Shown here: in pieces, positions 10,475-21,699 of the stretch
How the letters are laid out: each line of letters begins with the position of its first letter
Numbering within the stretch: position 1 is the stretch's first letter
Assembly: GCA_015179125.1 (NCBI GenBank)
Contig: WHVA01000432.1
Span: 33,862 to 97,861, forward strand
Length of the DNA stretch: 64,000 nt
Origin: Gautieria morchelliformis
Lineage: Eukaryota; Basidiomycota; Agaricomycetes; Gomphales; Gomphaceae
Direction: 5' to 3'
The notes under the pieces: generated by a model
What the model was told of the DNA's origin: nothing
Seen by the model: the letters and a program-made list of their open reading frames with translations, nothing else
Database searches by the model: none
Translations under genes and position numbers: made by a program

Positions 10475-11907
10475 ATGCGAGTACTCTGTTCAACGGATGC
10501 CACTTTCTGGGAACCTACGCCTGGACAAACGGAAACCACGATTGCAGGCATCCCTCTTACATTTTACGAGGGTCTTATCACCTATATACTCGAGGTCGAG
10601 ATCGCACAATATCTAGAGAATCATTGTTGCGATACTTTTGCCCCTTGTGTTGTGCTGCGAAAGGCCATGCAGATATGCCTTCCTCACCTCTCCGTCTGCA
10701 AGATGTGGCGGCAAATTACGTCCACGATCTTGAAACAAGACAAGTACTCGATACTTGCGCCCGATTGGACCTCCCCCTCGGACCTTGAGTTTGACATCAG
10801 TAGTGACTATGCGCTACAACGCAGTCTGCGCGGAAGATATAGGGCTTATATAGTCATTGAAGAAAGTATCGGTCAGTGGATGGATACAAGTTGGATCTCA
10901 TGCTTACACCACGGCGAATTTGCAGATAAAAGTGTGCTTAAAGCCTACGATTATGGCGGTCATGACGGCTGCCACGGAAAAGTCAAGGTGGTGCTGAAAG
11001 TTTCCAACCGCCGCGAACTATTTGAAAACGAACAAGCTGTTTACAAGTGGCTTGGCGCCACCACAACATGCGTTTCGGATGTGCCCCAGTTATACTTTGC
11101 GGATAAGTACTCTCCTGAGGACCCATACTATGGTCTTGTGCTCTTTATGCTGGGTCCTGACCTCGAAACTCTGCTTTCGAAATGTCGCAACAAACGATTT
11201 ACTACAAGAATGACTTTGGGCGTGGCTATTCAATTGGTCTCTACATCTCCCGATCAAACATTCATTTTACTTGTCTGCTAATTTCTTGTCATCGACAATC
11301 CCCCAGATCGGGATTTATGAAAGGTTCCATGCGCAAGGCTTGCTGCATTGCAACGCCAAGCCTGGTAACTTCGCAATTGGGCCAGATATACCCGGTCAAA
11401 ATAACCGCATCTTCATGTTTGATTTCGAATTTTCCCTTCATACCCAACCAAAATCCACCGGACTAGGAAAGGATCCCATTCAAGGGTGGAATGGACTGTA
11501 CAAGCCCATAGGTTTTTACTCAGGTGTAAGTGAGTGTAGGTGCCATTGCCGTGCCGAGTACCTTTGCCTCACCCAGCTGAACCGCAGCTCCGTCGCGTCG
11601 AGACGACCTTGAGGGCTTAGGTTACGTCTTCAGCTATCTCGAGCGAGGCGGCCTTCCATGGGGGCCGTTCCCTGGGGACGAGAAAACATGGTGCCAAAAG
11701 GTGGCGACTCCGACAGCGACGCTGTTCGATGGTATGGATCCAGCGTACAAAGCATATTTTAACGACGTCAAAGCACTCGCCTGGGGAGAATTTCCCGATT
11801 ATGGCAAACTTTCGGGGCGATTTGTTGAAGCCTGGGAACGAAGAGGTTATGGCGACACACCACAGGACATCGACTGGTGGAGTGAGTTTAAGCTGAGGAC
11901 AGATTGA
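10475..11907 (+). CDS. CK1-like pseudokinase with F-box-like N-terminus, copy 3 (intact)
   Basis: The best-preserved copy. Exons 10475–11236, 11307–11523 and 11588–11907 total 1299 bases, giving 432 residues. Residues ~1–110 are F-box-like (AGIPLTFYEGLITYIL … LSVCKMWRQITSTIL). From ~residue 165 the CK1-like part begins (KAYDYGGHDGCHGKVKVVLKV) with the presumptive ATP lysine retained. The catalytic loop HCNAKPGNF is near residues 268–276, with Asn for the catalytic Asp. FMFDFEFS replaces DFG, and the CK1 signature RRDDLEGLGYVFSYLERG leads to a helical end (AYKAYFNDVKALAWGEFPDYG). This matches the full length of a CK1 domain. Known CK1 enzymes phosphorylate acidic or primed Ser/Thr; here activity is unlikely and a binding role is inferred. 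The intact copy supports the gene model used for copies 1 and 2. Confidence 0.82.
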
Positions 11908-12039
11908 GAGGGAAGGATCAATTGGAGAGCCTGAGGCAAGGCAGGTGTCCTTGTGGTGAACTATCTTGAGAGGAGTCTTCACACTAATATAATGTTGTGA
12001 TTATTTGAATTCCATTGATCATATCATCATGACATTTCA

Positions 12040-12874
12040 TGCCTGTGTGTGTCATAGATTGAACAGTTCCTTGGGATTTCCTGGTCTATTAACTGTGATA
12101 AATATTGGAGATAATAAGCCTATTGTTTCATAACTCACTTGTGCTGACTAGCCTCCCACTCTCAGAGATGGCAGTGAACACCTTGATATGGGACAAGCAA
12201 TGTGTCACATGCGGCAAACCTAGCATCAGCAAGGTAGTACTTCCCAGCTGGTATCTTCAGGTCATGGCACCATGCATCCTCCAAGATCACACTGTCATAT
12301 GCACTACCCTTCCAGCCAGCAAGGACATAGCAAAAATGCATGTCAAATGTACATGATGCAAGCACATTTGGGGTATGCCTCCCTTTTCTGTTCCGGTAAC
12401 ATCCCTTGTCCTCACTGGGCAATGAACACCCAGATGTGTCCCATCAATTGCACCTAGTGTGTCCTGAAAGTATGGAAAGAGCTTTGGGTTGCTTTCAATC
12501 TCTTCAGCAAGTGGTGTGTTCTCATCAGGAAGTTGGACATAGGTATTATAGAATGGGGTGGTGGGGAGAGCTTCTACCACTCTGTGAGAGCATCTAGGGA
12601 TATGATCAAAACAGGTAATTGCATAAAAATAGTAAACTCAATTGCTTTGATATGGTGTGTCCACTTTGCTGAAAGTTTTCGGCAAGTTTCGATTAGGCAG
12701 GTTGGTTACAGCTGTGTACAAGAAAATAGCAACTTGTTCTTCCAAGCAAATATCGCAGGTATGGCCCAGTAGACTTTTGCTTGCAAACTCCAAGCACAAC
12801 ACTTGAAATACATGTTTATTCATGCCAAGCTGTTTCTTCATGCATTGTGGATTGCCATCCAGAAGTTCCTTCAC
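12040..12874 (-). pseudogene. PIF/Harbinger transposase relic
   Basis: Minus-strand fragments in order resemble the DDE nuclease of Harbinger transposons common in Agaricomycetes. The N-terminus is VKELLDGNPQCMKKQLGMNKH, then LEEQVAIFLYTAVT (12638–12874). After a gap or intron come VVEALPTTPFYNTYVQLP and GAIDGTHL with the first catalytic Asp (12287–12580). GSAYDS (second Asp) and LADARFAACDTLLVPY with the third acidic position follow (12162–12422). Beyond a TGA near 12168 the frame continues as RPGNPKELFNL and meets another TGA in place of the expected Arg of the family's RHASAR block. Both stops look like CGA to TGA changes. No terminal repeats were identified. Inactive. Confidence 0.75.
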
Positions 12875-13232
12875 CCAGCCCTATCCTGACAGTATTGAAT
12901 TATGGAGTGGTTTTTATCTAAGTGCCTTTTTTGATAGAATGTTGCTGTAGTGGAAAGGGCGCTGGTAAGCACCAATAAAGCGGCCTTTCGGTGTTTCTGG
13001 AGCCTCTCTGATGTTCTCTGTCTCACTCAGGAATGTATTGGCACCATTTCTTTCTTCCAAGTGGTGCGGTTGCAGTGGTGCAGAGGGAAAATTCTGACAT
13101 TTCACTGTCACATGACAGAATTTTAGTTTGGAGTGTTTGGCTGCCTTGGGTGAAATTAAGCAAAATCACAATGTTGAGTGTCACATTCAGCAGGCTGAAA
13201 CTGAGCAAATGAGATCACAAGACTGCACCACC
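12875..13232. other. Unassigned spacer between Harbinger and Gypsy relics
   Basis: Nothing recognisable. It may hold the missing 5' end of the Harbinger element. I could not find a terminal repeat here. Confidence 0.4.
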
Positions 13233-15240
13233 TGAATTGACTTTGCATTTTCTAATTGGAAGGAGTACCACGACTTTGCGGATGTCTTTAGCAAGTCCAA
13301 AGGTGACGCCTTGGCTCCCCACTGACCCTATGATCTCAAGATCATGCTCGAGGATGGTGCTACCCCTCTTCAACCTCTGTTATATTCGCTCTCTACCTTG
13401 GAGCTTGCCATGCTCCGGGCTCTCATTGATGAGCACTTGAATCTGGGTTACATTCGGCCCACTTGGTCCTCCCACGGAGCCCCTATCCTCTTTATCAAAA
13501 AGAAGAGTGGAAAACTTCAGCTCTGCGTGGATCGAAGAAGGACCGCTATCCACTCCCCTTGATTACTGACTTGTTGGATGTACCCTGAAAGGCTTGGATT
13601 TATACCAAAATCAACCTTCGGCATGCATTCCACCTCGTCTGAGTCGCCGAAGGTCATGAGTGGAAAACAGCTTTCAGGACCTGGTATGGCTCTTTCGAAT
13701 GGCTAGTCATCCTGTTCAGCTTAACAAATGGTCCCACGGTTTTTCAATGTTTCATGAATGGTGTCTTTGGAGACATGCTTGATGTATGCATCATCATGTA
13801 TCTTGATGACATACTCATCTACTCTGATGACCCGGTCAATCACAGGGAACACCTCGGTGAAGTGTTGCGGCATCTTCAGAAACACAGTCTCTATGCCAAA
13901 CCCAATAAATGCAAATGGCACTGTGATTCTGTGGAATTCCTCGGGTATATGCTCTCTACCAATGGCTTTACCATGTCTGAAGACAAAGTCCCGACCATCC
14001 GCGATTGGGCCTGAGCCTCGGAAAGTAAAGGATATTCAATCCTCCCTTGGCTTTGACAACTTCTACCCCCGCTTCATCTACAACTATTCTGAGATCACGG
14101 TTCCCCTTACTTGGCTTACTCGTAAAGGCACCCCATGGGCATTTACTGAAGAATGCCAAAAGTCTTTCAATTACCTCAATGAAGCTTTCACTTTGGCTCC
14201 AATTCTGTCCCATTGGGTTCCCGACCGGCCTATGGTCGTGGAAACCAACAGCTCAGACTATGCCCTTAGTTCAATCCTGTCCCTGTTCAATGATGAAGGT
14301 GTCCTGCACCCGGTCACTTTCCACTCCTGAACATTTTCTGGTGCCAAATTAAATTACGACATCCATGATGTCCATGATAAAGAGCTACTGGCAATTTTTG
14401 AAGCATTTCAACGTTTGAGACACTATTTGGAGGGCTCCGGCTCCCCTATCGACATTGTCACTGATCACAAAAACTTGGAGTATTTTGCCACCACAAAGTT
14501 GCTAACCCAACAACAAGCCTGCTGGTCCAAATCCCTCTCACAATTTGACCTCATTATTAGGTTCCGTCCTGGAAAGCTTGGTACAAAACCTGATGCTCTA
14601 ACTAGATGATGGGATGTCTACCTTAAAGAGGGAGGTAATGACTACGGCTCAGTCAACCCACAGAACTTCCAACTGATTTTCACTAATCAACAACTGTCAG
14701 AATCCCTCCAGGCAGCTTATTTGCTTGCACCCATTCTCTGAGAAAGCACTGTGATGGACTCCGAGAAGCTTCATGCTGACATCTTAGCCAACCTGGCATC
14801 TGACCCTGTAGCCTCTCGGCATCTCAGTGATAGTTCCGACCCAAGATGGAGGCAAACTGACAATGGCTTCCTCTGCCTCGACGGCCACATATACATTCCT
14901 GATGCCACTGATCTCTGGCTCAGAGTACTCCAGTACAAACATGACCATGTACTCTTGGGACGCTTCGGCCAAAACAAGACCTTAGAACTCATCTGATGGG
15001 AATACACATGGCCCGCACTTTGGTCTTTCATCATTGACTTCTGCAAGTCTTGCACCACTCGCTTGCGTTTGAAGTCACAGTGTCATCGGCCTTACGGCTC
15101 CCTGCAGCAGCTTCCGATACCCGAGCAACCTTGGAATTCCATCTCCATGGATTTCATTGAGCAGTTGCCAGTGTCTTCTGGATTCACTGCAATCCTTGTG
15201 GTAGTTTGCTGCTTAACCAAGCAGAAGCTTGCACTTTCCG
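13233..15240 (+). pseudogene. Decayed Gypsy (Gy1-type) pol relic
   Basis: Translation in shifting frames gives an ordered Gypsy pol. FADVFSKSKGDALAPH starts the reverse transcriptase region near 13270. IDEHLNLGYIRPTWSSHGAPILF follows, then the polymerase motif MYLDDILIYSDD near 13800, EFLGYMLSTNGFTM near 13940, RNase H ([10 protein letters not shown] near 14460), the integrase zinc-finger region (HDHVLLGRFGQNKTLEL near 14940) and the start of the integrase core (SISMDFIEQLP near 15145). Homology stops near 15240. There are many stops, several of them TGA where Gy1 relatives in this window have Arg codons, and CpG is scarce. It is the same family as 19552–21699 and 34407–37178. It ends in mid-integrase, so it is truncated as well as mutated. 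Confidence 0.85.
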
Positions 15241-15366
15241 CAGATTGCAGTCCTGACAAGCTGTTTTGTCCCGTGAATGCAGGGAACTTTCTGCCTAAAG
15301 CAGTTACCGCATGGTTCATCCTAAAAAATACAAGTCAAAACTGAGCCAAGCAATAAACCAACAAAC
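15241..15366. other. Short spacer after Gypsy relic
   Basis: No feature was seen. The sequence no longer matches integrase. Confidence 0.4.
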
Positions 15367-15896
15367 TCACTTCTTCCTCTTCCAACTCCTTCTCCATTGT
15401 TTTCTGTTTCTTCGCCCCGTTGACCTTGGCTGTATTTTTGCCTGACTCCGTTCGATGGCCTGCTTGGACATTAAAATCCGAGCCTTTGCTGTCACCGAGT
15501 CCATAATGATTGGCTCAGGCGATGGAATCTGGATATCTTGGTTTACCGAGGCTTGCTGTTCCCAAAACTCCTTAAGCATATTGTCAAGACATTGTCTTAA
15601 ATGAATACGGTAGCTACCTTGGCCTCCCTTTCCTCAGCCTCCTGGGCCTTCTTCTTGGCTTCCCGAGCCTTTTCCTCAGCTTCCGCTTTGCGTTGCCACT
15701 CCCACTCCTCCTTGGCTTCCTTCGCTCTCCATTCCTCCTCCAGTTTCTTTTTCTTCTCCGCTGCTTCCTTATGCTCCTGGGAAAGGCGGTGTCTTTCCTT
15801 CAACTGATTCCTCTTCTCCTCAGCCTCCCGCTCCTCATGCTCGAGTTCCATGTCAAGCTCTTTGACTGTTGCCTGAGCATCCTGAGCGTCTGACAT
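15367..15896 (-). CDS. Small coiled-coil protein, function unknown
   Basis: On the minus strand, ATG 15896–15894 opens a frame of 93 codons (MSDAQDAQATVKELDMELEHEE …). A 47-base intron (15617–15571, GTAGCT…TTAAG) and 68 more codons including the stop at 15367–15369 follow, giving about 160 residues. Residues ~15–92 are almost entirely Glu/Lys/Arg/Ala heptads, predicted as one long charged coiled coil. The C-terminal 67 residues contain PSPEPIIMDSVTAKARIL and end in a basic run (KQWRRSWKRKK). A TATA-like TTATATAAGC lies about 50 bases upstream of the ATG. I do not recognise a domain. It could be the truncated 5' end of a larger coiled-coil gene family, cut by the Gypsy relic to its left. Confidence 0.5.
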
Positions 15897-15945
15897 GGAG
15901 CTACTGATGGTGATGGAGGAAGCAAGAAAAGAGACGTGAAACAAA

Positions 15946-15955
15946 GCTTATATAA
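15946..15955 (-). promoter_or_regulatory. TATA-like box for the coiled-coil gene
   Basis: TTATATAAGC on the minus strand, about 50 bases before the proposed ATG at 15896. The assignment rests on position and consensus only. Confidence 0.4.
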
Positions 15956-16023
15956 TCCTCTCACCCCAGTGATCTCCAGGATCTCACTTATGGCCTCATG
16001 GGTTTGGCCATAAGGGGGAGGTA

Positions 16024-16487
16024 TTGTTAAGACCTGTTCCTGAGTCTGGACCCAAGGCGTCAGCCTTGGCTCTCGCTCGGGAACCCTTCTTGGCTTAACT
16101 CGGGTTCCCATTGGTTCATCATTCACCCTGACTTCCTTTCCTAGATAATCCTGTTCCAGTTCTGATGATCATCCGTCTACCCTTCTTCCTGCTTGATACG
16201 GGCATTGATGCCCTCTTTCTGTTCCTTACAATTAGTATATAAACCCCCGTCATGTACGCTAAATCCTCAGTTCTGATATCAACTTACATCCTTGTATCTT
16301 CCACTTCTCTGTCTGATCTCAATTCCAAACCTTGGCTTGAAGCTGAATCCCTTCCCAAATCCGTTTCCCAAAATTAGGGCGGAACACTGTAGTGGGCGCA
16401 ACCTACAAAGTTGAAGCCAAGCCCTCTGTTCCCGAACCTCGGCTTGGCCCTCGGGTTGAGTCTTAAGTACGACTTACGTTCTTAACA
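16024..16487 (+). mobile_element. LTR, TGTTAAG family
   Basis: A 464-bp LTR begins TGTTAAGACC and ends TTCTTAACA, a 7-bp terminal inversion. A polypurine-like tract (AAGGGGGAGGTA) lies just before it, as expected for a 3' LTR in + orientation. A TATA-like AGTATATAAACCC is near 16229. The tail motif GGGCGCAACCTACAAAGTTGAAG resembles the Gy1 LTRs, so this is a related family. I could not find a matching target duplication. A decayed reverse copy of its 3' end lies at 43024–43125. Confidence 0.75.
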
Positions 16488-16563
16488 AACACTAGCACAT
16501 GACACTGCACATGTTGGAGATACTGTTGAGGTGGCCAGAATGTATCCCATGCCACCAGGTTCT

Positions 16564-17756
16564 TGTCAAGATTGGTTTTTAGGCATTAATATCGTGTATT
16601 AGTGAACACAGCGAATGCCCGAGTAACTTGTGCGAATAAGTATGCCGTTCGGCGAATAGGTGAACCAATGAATGTTCACAAGATAAGAGGGTTGCCCGAA
16701 CGGAGCTTGCCCTATCTACAGTCGTAGCGAAATCGCCCGTGGCACTTGACGATGTAACGTGCAAGGTGGCATGGAAGGGCTGTCTAAGTAGCGACAGTCC
16801 CTTCGCCGGTGAAGGTGCTCCTTCGGAGCCCTAGTCCTCTTCTGGTCGAAGATAGAAATCTCCAGGAGAAGGCTCAAGACGATGATCACAGCGAGGTCAA
16901 GTTTGCACAAGATGGATGACGTATGATAATTGAACTGAGGAATGTACATGTGAATGCAAACTACTTATATCAAATGCTTGTAAGGTATCAGCAAATAGGA
17001 AAGAGGCCGTCGTGAGTCAGGGTTGAATAGGGGTGCGCAGTGATGATACTAAGTAGATGGAATAAACATACAATAGAGTGAGGGAAGAGTGCAAACATGA
17101 AACGACGGAGAGTAGAGGTGGCGCAGGCACTTATGTACGAAACCATGTCTTGGGACCCGCATATATGCTACCCTGCATGGACTCTTCGTCTACTGGGTTG
17201 ATCCAACACAACATACGGAAATAACGTCCCGTGAACACACTTTGGCCATATGAACACCCAAAGGGGTTGGATTGAGAAGGTGATGGGGGTAGTGATGAGC
17301 CATCACACCGGGTAAATGGTATCGATTGTATTTGATGGTGTGCCTGCTGGCGAATGATGCGAGCAGCGAATAGTCGTTCGGCGAATGCAACGAAGGGCGA
17401 ATGGAAAGGACATAGGGGAGGGGTGGTTGAAGTGAGGGGTGAAGCCGAGCGAAGGCGGAGGAGGTATGGTGAAAGGGGAAACGGGGATACCAATGTGCAG
17501 GAAATACACAAGTTATGTCAATCCGATCATAGGAACACCATCGAAAGAGGGAGCAGAGGAGGTGATAGGACCAGTAATGAACCACCATGTCGGTCCAAAG
17601 ACGTCGATTGTGCGTTAATGGTGTGGCTATGGTGAGTGGCGCGAACAGCGAAGATTGGTCGCCGAACAGGGCAAGGGCGATCGGAGCGAACACGGAAATG
17701 GAGTGAGAAATGGGAGGACAGAGTATGCAAGTATGGGAAATAAACATGTCATGACA
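16564..17756 (+). mobile_element. Solo LTR, TGTCAAG family (~1.2 kb)
   Basis: A 1193-bp unit starts TGTCAAGATTGG, ends TCATGACA and is flanked on both sides by the 5-bp duplication GTTCT (16559–16563, 17757–17761). Diverged relatives lie at 43391–44420 and 59090–59928. No internal region of this family is present in the window. The long antisense open frame inside (17190–17942) is not conserved in the relatives and is not called as a gene. Confidence 0.88.
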
Positions 17757-17784
17757 GTTCTGACACACAAAGTATAGGGAAAAC

Positions 17785-19190
17785 TTGCCACAGTATATTC
17801 CTGAGCAGAGTGAAGGCCCAGATGGTGTTCCAGGACCCAAGACCGAAGGGTCAGCACTTGAAGAAGATGCAACTGGTTCATCTACAAAGCAGCAGCAACT
17901 CAATGAGCTGATTTCTCCAGTGCAATCATCACAGTATTCCAACCCTGCTGTACCAGGTAAATATAGAGGTTACAATGACAAGTCAACTTTCAAGCCAAGA
18001 GATGAGCCTGACTTGCAGCCAGAAGAACAACATTGTCAGATTACTGCTATCATGATGATTCCAGAGGTATGAATAAACATTCTGCTTATTTGTGACTTAT
18101 TGACATCTAAACACAGGAGAGGGCAATGATGTCAATCCAGAGAGCTTCTATGACCAACAGCAACATGAAGTTATGGAAGAATTAAGAGCAGGCACACCTT
18201 CTGATGCTGGAAATGTGGGTTCTCCCCCAGTACAATCATGCACACCCTCTCCATGACCCACATCCATGTATTTGCCTAGCACTAGCAACATTGCCAATGA
18301 TTACTGGCAGCCTGAGGTCAAACCGATCATTGATGAGCTCAAGCTATCCCTCAACTTCATCTGTGCACTTCAGAATGCTTCACTTGATGATGGTCGTCTC
18401 TCTGAAGAAGCACTGCATCATCTTCACAACCCCCCATGGCATATTCTAGAGGTAGATGACCCTGTTGAGCTTCTATCCCTCCAGCATTTTCTTGGAACCT
18501 CCAATGCATTGAAGAAAGTTCACAATGATACATTTCCTGACCAACCAATGCTCTTTTATGCCCAGGTGAGAAACAAACTTGAGGAGTGGACAGGTGTCAA
18601 GTCCATAATTAGTGACATGTGCCCGCAATCATGTGTTGCATTCACCAGGCCCTATTCGGCATTTGACACTTGCCCTCAATGTCATAGTGCTCAGTATGAC
18701 ACAAAGATGTTGCAGTCTAGTCAAGGGAACTCAAAGAAATCTTTGCTGCTTGGCCCTCAGATCCAAGCCATATGGCAGTCATGTGCTAGGGCTGAAAAAA
18801 TGAAGCACAGGCAGACACAGACCAAGGAACTTTTGGAGATGCTTGAAACCGATGGAGCCTGATTGAGGAGTATGATGACTTGTACCACAGATCAGATTAT
18901 CTCAATGCCTGCCTTCATGGTGATATCAATCCCAATGACACAGTCCTCATGCATGCTATGGATGGTGCACAGCTGTACAAGCATAAAGATTCGGACTGCT
19001 GGATACTGTTGTGAATAATTGTTGAGCTATCTGCTGACTTTTGATATAAAAAATTCCATGTACCCTGGAGCCATTATACCCGGCACTCCCAAGTTCATGG
19101 AATCTTTTCTTTTCCTAGGGTTTTATCATGTGCCAGGTCTCTAGCAAGAAGGCCTTCATATTTGGAATGCATTGGATGGTGAGGTATTCA
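17785..19190 (+). pseudogene. Tnp2/CACTA-type transposase fragment
   Basis: The upstream exon (17785–~18065) encodes a low-complexity acidic N-terminal region. After a plausible intron ending near 18116, the main block 18266–18862 encodes PPWHILEVDDPVELLSL, IISDMCPQSCVAFTRPYSAFDTCPQC (a CxxxC…CxxC zinc-ribbon-like motif) and LLGPQIQAIWQSCARAEKM. This order is that of the N-terminal part of Agaricomycete Tnp2 (CACTA) transposases. Past a frame break, EYDDLYHRSDYL, DGAQLYKHKDSDCW and QEGLHIWNALDG extend the match to about 19190. DGAQLY carries the conserved Asp of the family. The catalytic remainder is absent, cut by the LTR fragment at 19271. Non-functional. Confidence 0.7.
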
Positions 19191-19270
19191 TACCTTTCCC
19201 CTATTATTTATTAGGTGAATGTTTCTAATGTCTTGCATGAGATATCTATCTCAGGTTTATATTATACTAC

Positions 19271-19551
19271 TGTAAGAACCCGGCCTTTGGCCAGTTACTT
19301 ACCGGTATAACTTTCTTCCGAGCCCAAGCCTTGTGATACTCGTGCCCGAGTACATATGATCCTTATCCTGCGCCCGAGCTAGAGCTCATATCCAACCTTG
19401 ATCCCATGCCCGTATCCCCTTAGTTACTGATTCCGCTCCATCATACATCATTCATATATTACCTCGCCCTGACCTCGCCCTGATCTCCACTAATATGTTC
19501 GCCCCTGACTCGTACCCTCGCCCCGTATATAAACCCTCCTGTATGCATCAT
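19271..19551 (+). mobile_element. LTR fragment, TGTAAGAAC family
   Basis: Begins TGTAAGAACCCGG and carries a TATA-like GTATATAAACCC near 19526, so it resembles the U3/R part of a Gypsy LTR in + orientation. It is cut at 19551, where minus-strand Gypsy integrase sequence begins. Confidence 0.55.
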
Positions 19552-21699
19552 AGGGCTTGTGACGTTGCGGCTTGCTTCGCATACAAGTGGTACACGTCTT
19601 GCAATACTCCTTGACAAAGGATCTAATCCTTGGCCAAGTGTAGTCTCGTCGGACCAGCTCCAAGGTCTTGTTGACCCCGAAGTGTCCCGAGAGGATATGA
19701 TCATGCTTGTATTGCAGGATGCGAAGTCGAAGGTCTTGGGCCGCTGGAACATAGGTTCGGTTGTCAAGCTTGAGATAACCCTCGGGGTCTGTGGTCCACC
19801 TCGGGTCATCACCCAAGCCGAGGTGCGACTTGGCTATGGGGTCTGAGGGGAGGTTCGCTAGCATGTCAGCTCGGATCTGCTCGGTATCAAGCAGCGAAGC
19901 GGCTCGGAGTACGACGGGAGCGAGGTTAGTAGCTCTAAGGGATGATGCCAGCTGGTGTTGAGTAAACACTGGCCGTAGGTTCTGTGGGTTTATGGTGGCA
20001 TAGTCGCTATTCCCCTCTTTAAGGTAGACGTCCCATCATCTAGTGAGAGAGTCAGGCTTCGTTCCGAGGTGACCAGGTCGGAAACAGATGGTGAGGTTGA
20101 ATTGGGAAAGGTATTCTGACCACCGAGCTTGTCAACGGGTCAAGAGCTTCGTTGTTGAAAAGTATTCGAGGTTCTTGTGATCGGTGATAACGTCGACAGG
20201 GTCGCCAGAGCCCTCGAGGTAGTGTCGCCAGCGTTGAAATGCTTCAAAAATTGCTAGGAGCTCCTTGTCATGAACATCATAGTTGAGCTCAGTAGAGGTG
20301 AATGTGTGGGAGTGAAAAGCGACGGGGTGAAGTTCGCCTTCCGAGGTTCGCAGTGATAAGATCGCCGCTAAGGCATAATCTGAAGCATCAGACTCTACGA
20401 TTAGTGGAAGGTCAGGAATCCAGTGGGTAAGGATAGGAGCGGTAGTGAATGCCTTCTTCAACCGGTTGAAAGCCTGTCGGCAATCCTCGGAAAAGTTCCA
20501 AGGGGTACCCTTGCAGGTGAGTCTGGTGAGAGGAATGGTGATGTCGGAGTAGTTGTGAATGAAATGTCGGTAGAAGTTGGCGAAACCGAGGAAAGACTGG
20601 ATGTCGCGAACTTTGCGAGGTTCAGGCCAGTCTTGAATGACCTTTACCTTGTCATCCGCCATAGTGAGGCCCTCGGGAGAGAGTATGTAGCTGAGGAATT
20701 CAACCGAGTCGCGATGAAACTCGCATTTGTCTTCTTTGGCGAAGAGGTTGTTGAGTTGCAGTCGTCGCAAGACTTCCTTGACATGTTCAACATGTTTGGA
20801 GGGGTCACTGGAGTAGATTAGAATGTCATCCAAGTATACCACCACACAAACGTCCAAAAGGTCGGCGAAAATCTCATTTATGAATCTCTGGAAAGCAGCA
20901 GGGCTGTTAGTGAGACCAAATGGCATAACCAACCATTCAAAAGACCCATAGCGAGTCCTGAAGGCGGTTTTCCATTCGTCACCCTCAGCCACCCTTACGA
21001 GGTGGTAAGCGTGACGGAGGTCAATCTTCGTATAGATGCGAGCATTCTTTGGAGCATCAAGTAAGTCAGCAATCAATGGTAATGGGTACCGATCTTTTTT
21101 CGAGATCTTGTTTAAACCTCAGAAGTCGACACACAACCGAAGTGAGCCATCTTTTTTGCGGACAAACAATACCGGTGCACCATGAGGCGAGCGCGAAGGT
21201 CGGATGAAACCGATGTTCAAGTGCTCGTCGATGAACTCGCGAAGAGCTTTGAGTTCGGAAGCTGAGAGAGAGTAGATGGGACCAATAGGCAGCGAGGTCC
21301 CTTCTTCAAGGTTGATCTTGATATCGTGCGGTCGGTGGGGGGCTAGAGTGTCAGCGCGTGCTTTGCTGAACACATCTGCAAATTCATGATATACTTCGGG
21401 AACATGTTTTTTAACGTTCTCAGAAAGCTCGGCAGAGCTTTCTCCCGATGTTGCTCCTCGGGCGAGGAGCTCAGGCGAGGCCAGATTGAGCTGAAACACT
21501 TCGGACCCTTCCAATCTAGATGCGCGCATGAAAGCGGGTGCATTGATTAGGGAAACGAGCGGTGCTTGCAACTTCGGAGGTGAGTTCTGAGGCGAGGTCG
21601 AAGGCAGGGGCGAAGATGCCGTAGGCAAGGTCAAAGTCGTAGCCGAAGCTGAGCGGGCTGACATCGCCGTGGTCGCTGGAGTTGTAGTTAGGTGATGGT
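19552..21699 (-). pseudogene. Gypsy (Gy1-type) pol, 5'- and 3'-truncated
   Basis: The minus-strand order is complete from the protease/RT linker to the integrase zinc finger. EVYHEFADVFSKARADTLAP lies near 21390, SPHGAPVLFVRKKDGSLRLCVDF near 21150, and RT with VVYLDDILIYS near 20835. SFLGFANFYRHFIHNYS lies near 20570, RNase H ([24 protein letters not shown]) at 20180–20400, and integrase HHCC (HDHILSGHFGVNKTLEL … CKTCTTCM) at 19590–19710. In-frame TGA stops interrupt it after CVDF (~21120) and after LLTR (~20131), both at positions where relatives have Arg or another sense codon. The 5' side is cut by the copia element at 21700 and the 3' side ends in an LTR fragment. Less CpG-depleted than the 13-kb relic. 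Confidence 0.88.

Larger units (their letters stand above)
5605..12025 (+). repeat. Tandem triplication of a ~2.4-kb gene-bearing unit
   Basis: Three direct copies start near 5605, 8090 and 10440; their ATGs lie at 5635, 8123 and 10475, spacings of 2488 and 2352 bases. Each unit holds one kinase-like gene plus a shared 3' spacer. The spacer includes the ATCTTGAGAGGAG and CACTA(A/G)TATAATGTTGTG stretches and the block CTGAATGACAGGGGGAAA that precedes copies 2 and 3. Homology in the third unit stops near 12025. The Tc1-like element sits at the left edge and replaces the usual upstream block of copy 1. Confidence 0.9.

Noticed and set aside
17190..17942. 250-codon minus-strand open frame
   Set aside because: It falls mostly inside a solo LTR and is not kept in the two related LTRs; no motif.
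19271..19551. LTR of the adjacent minus-strand Gypsy
   Set aside because: The orientation is opposite to the pol relic and the sequence differs from the TGTTACG LTRs of Gy1, so it is treated as a separate fragment.
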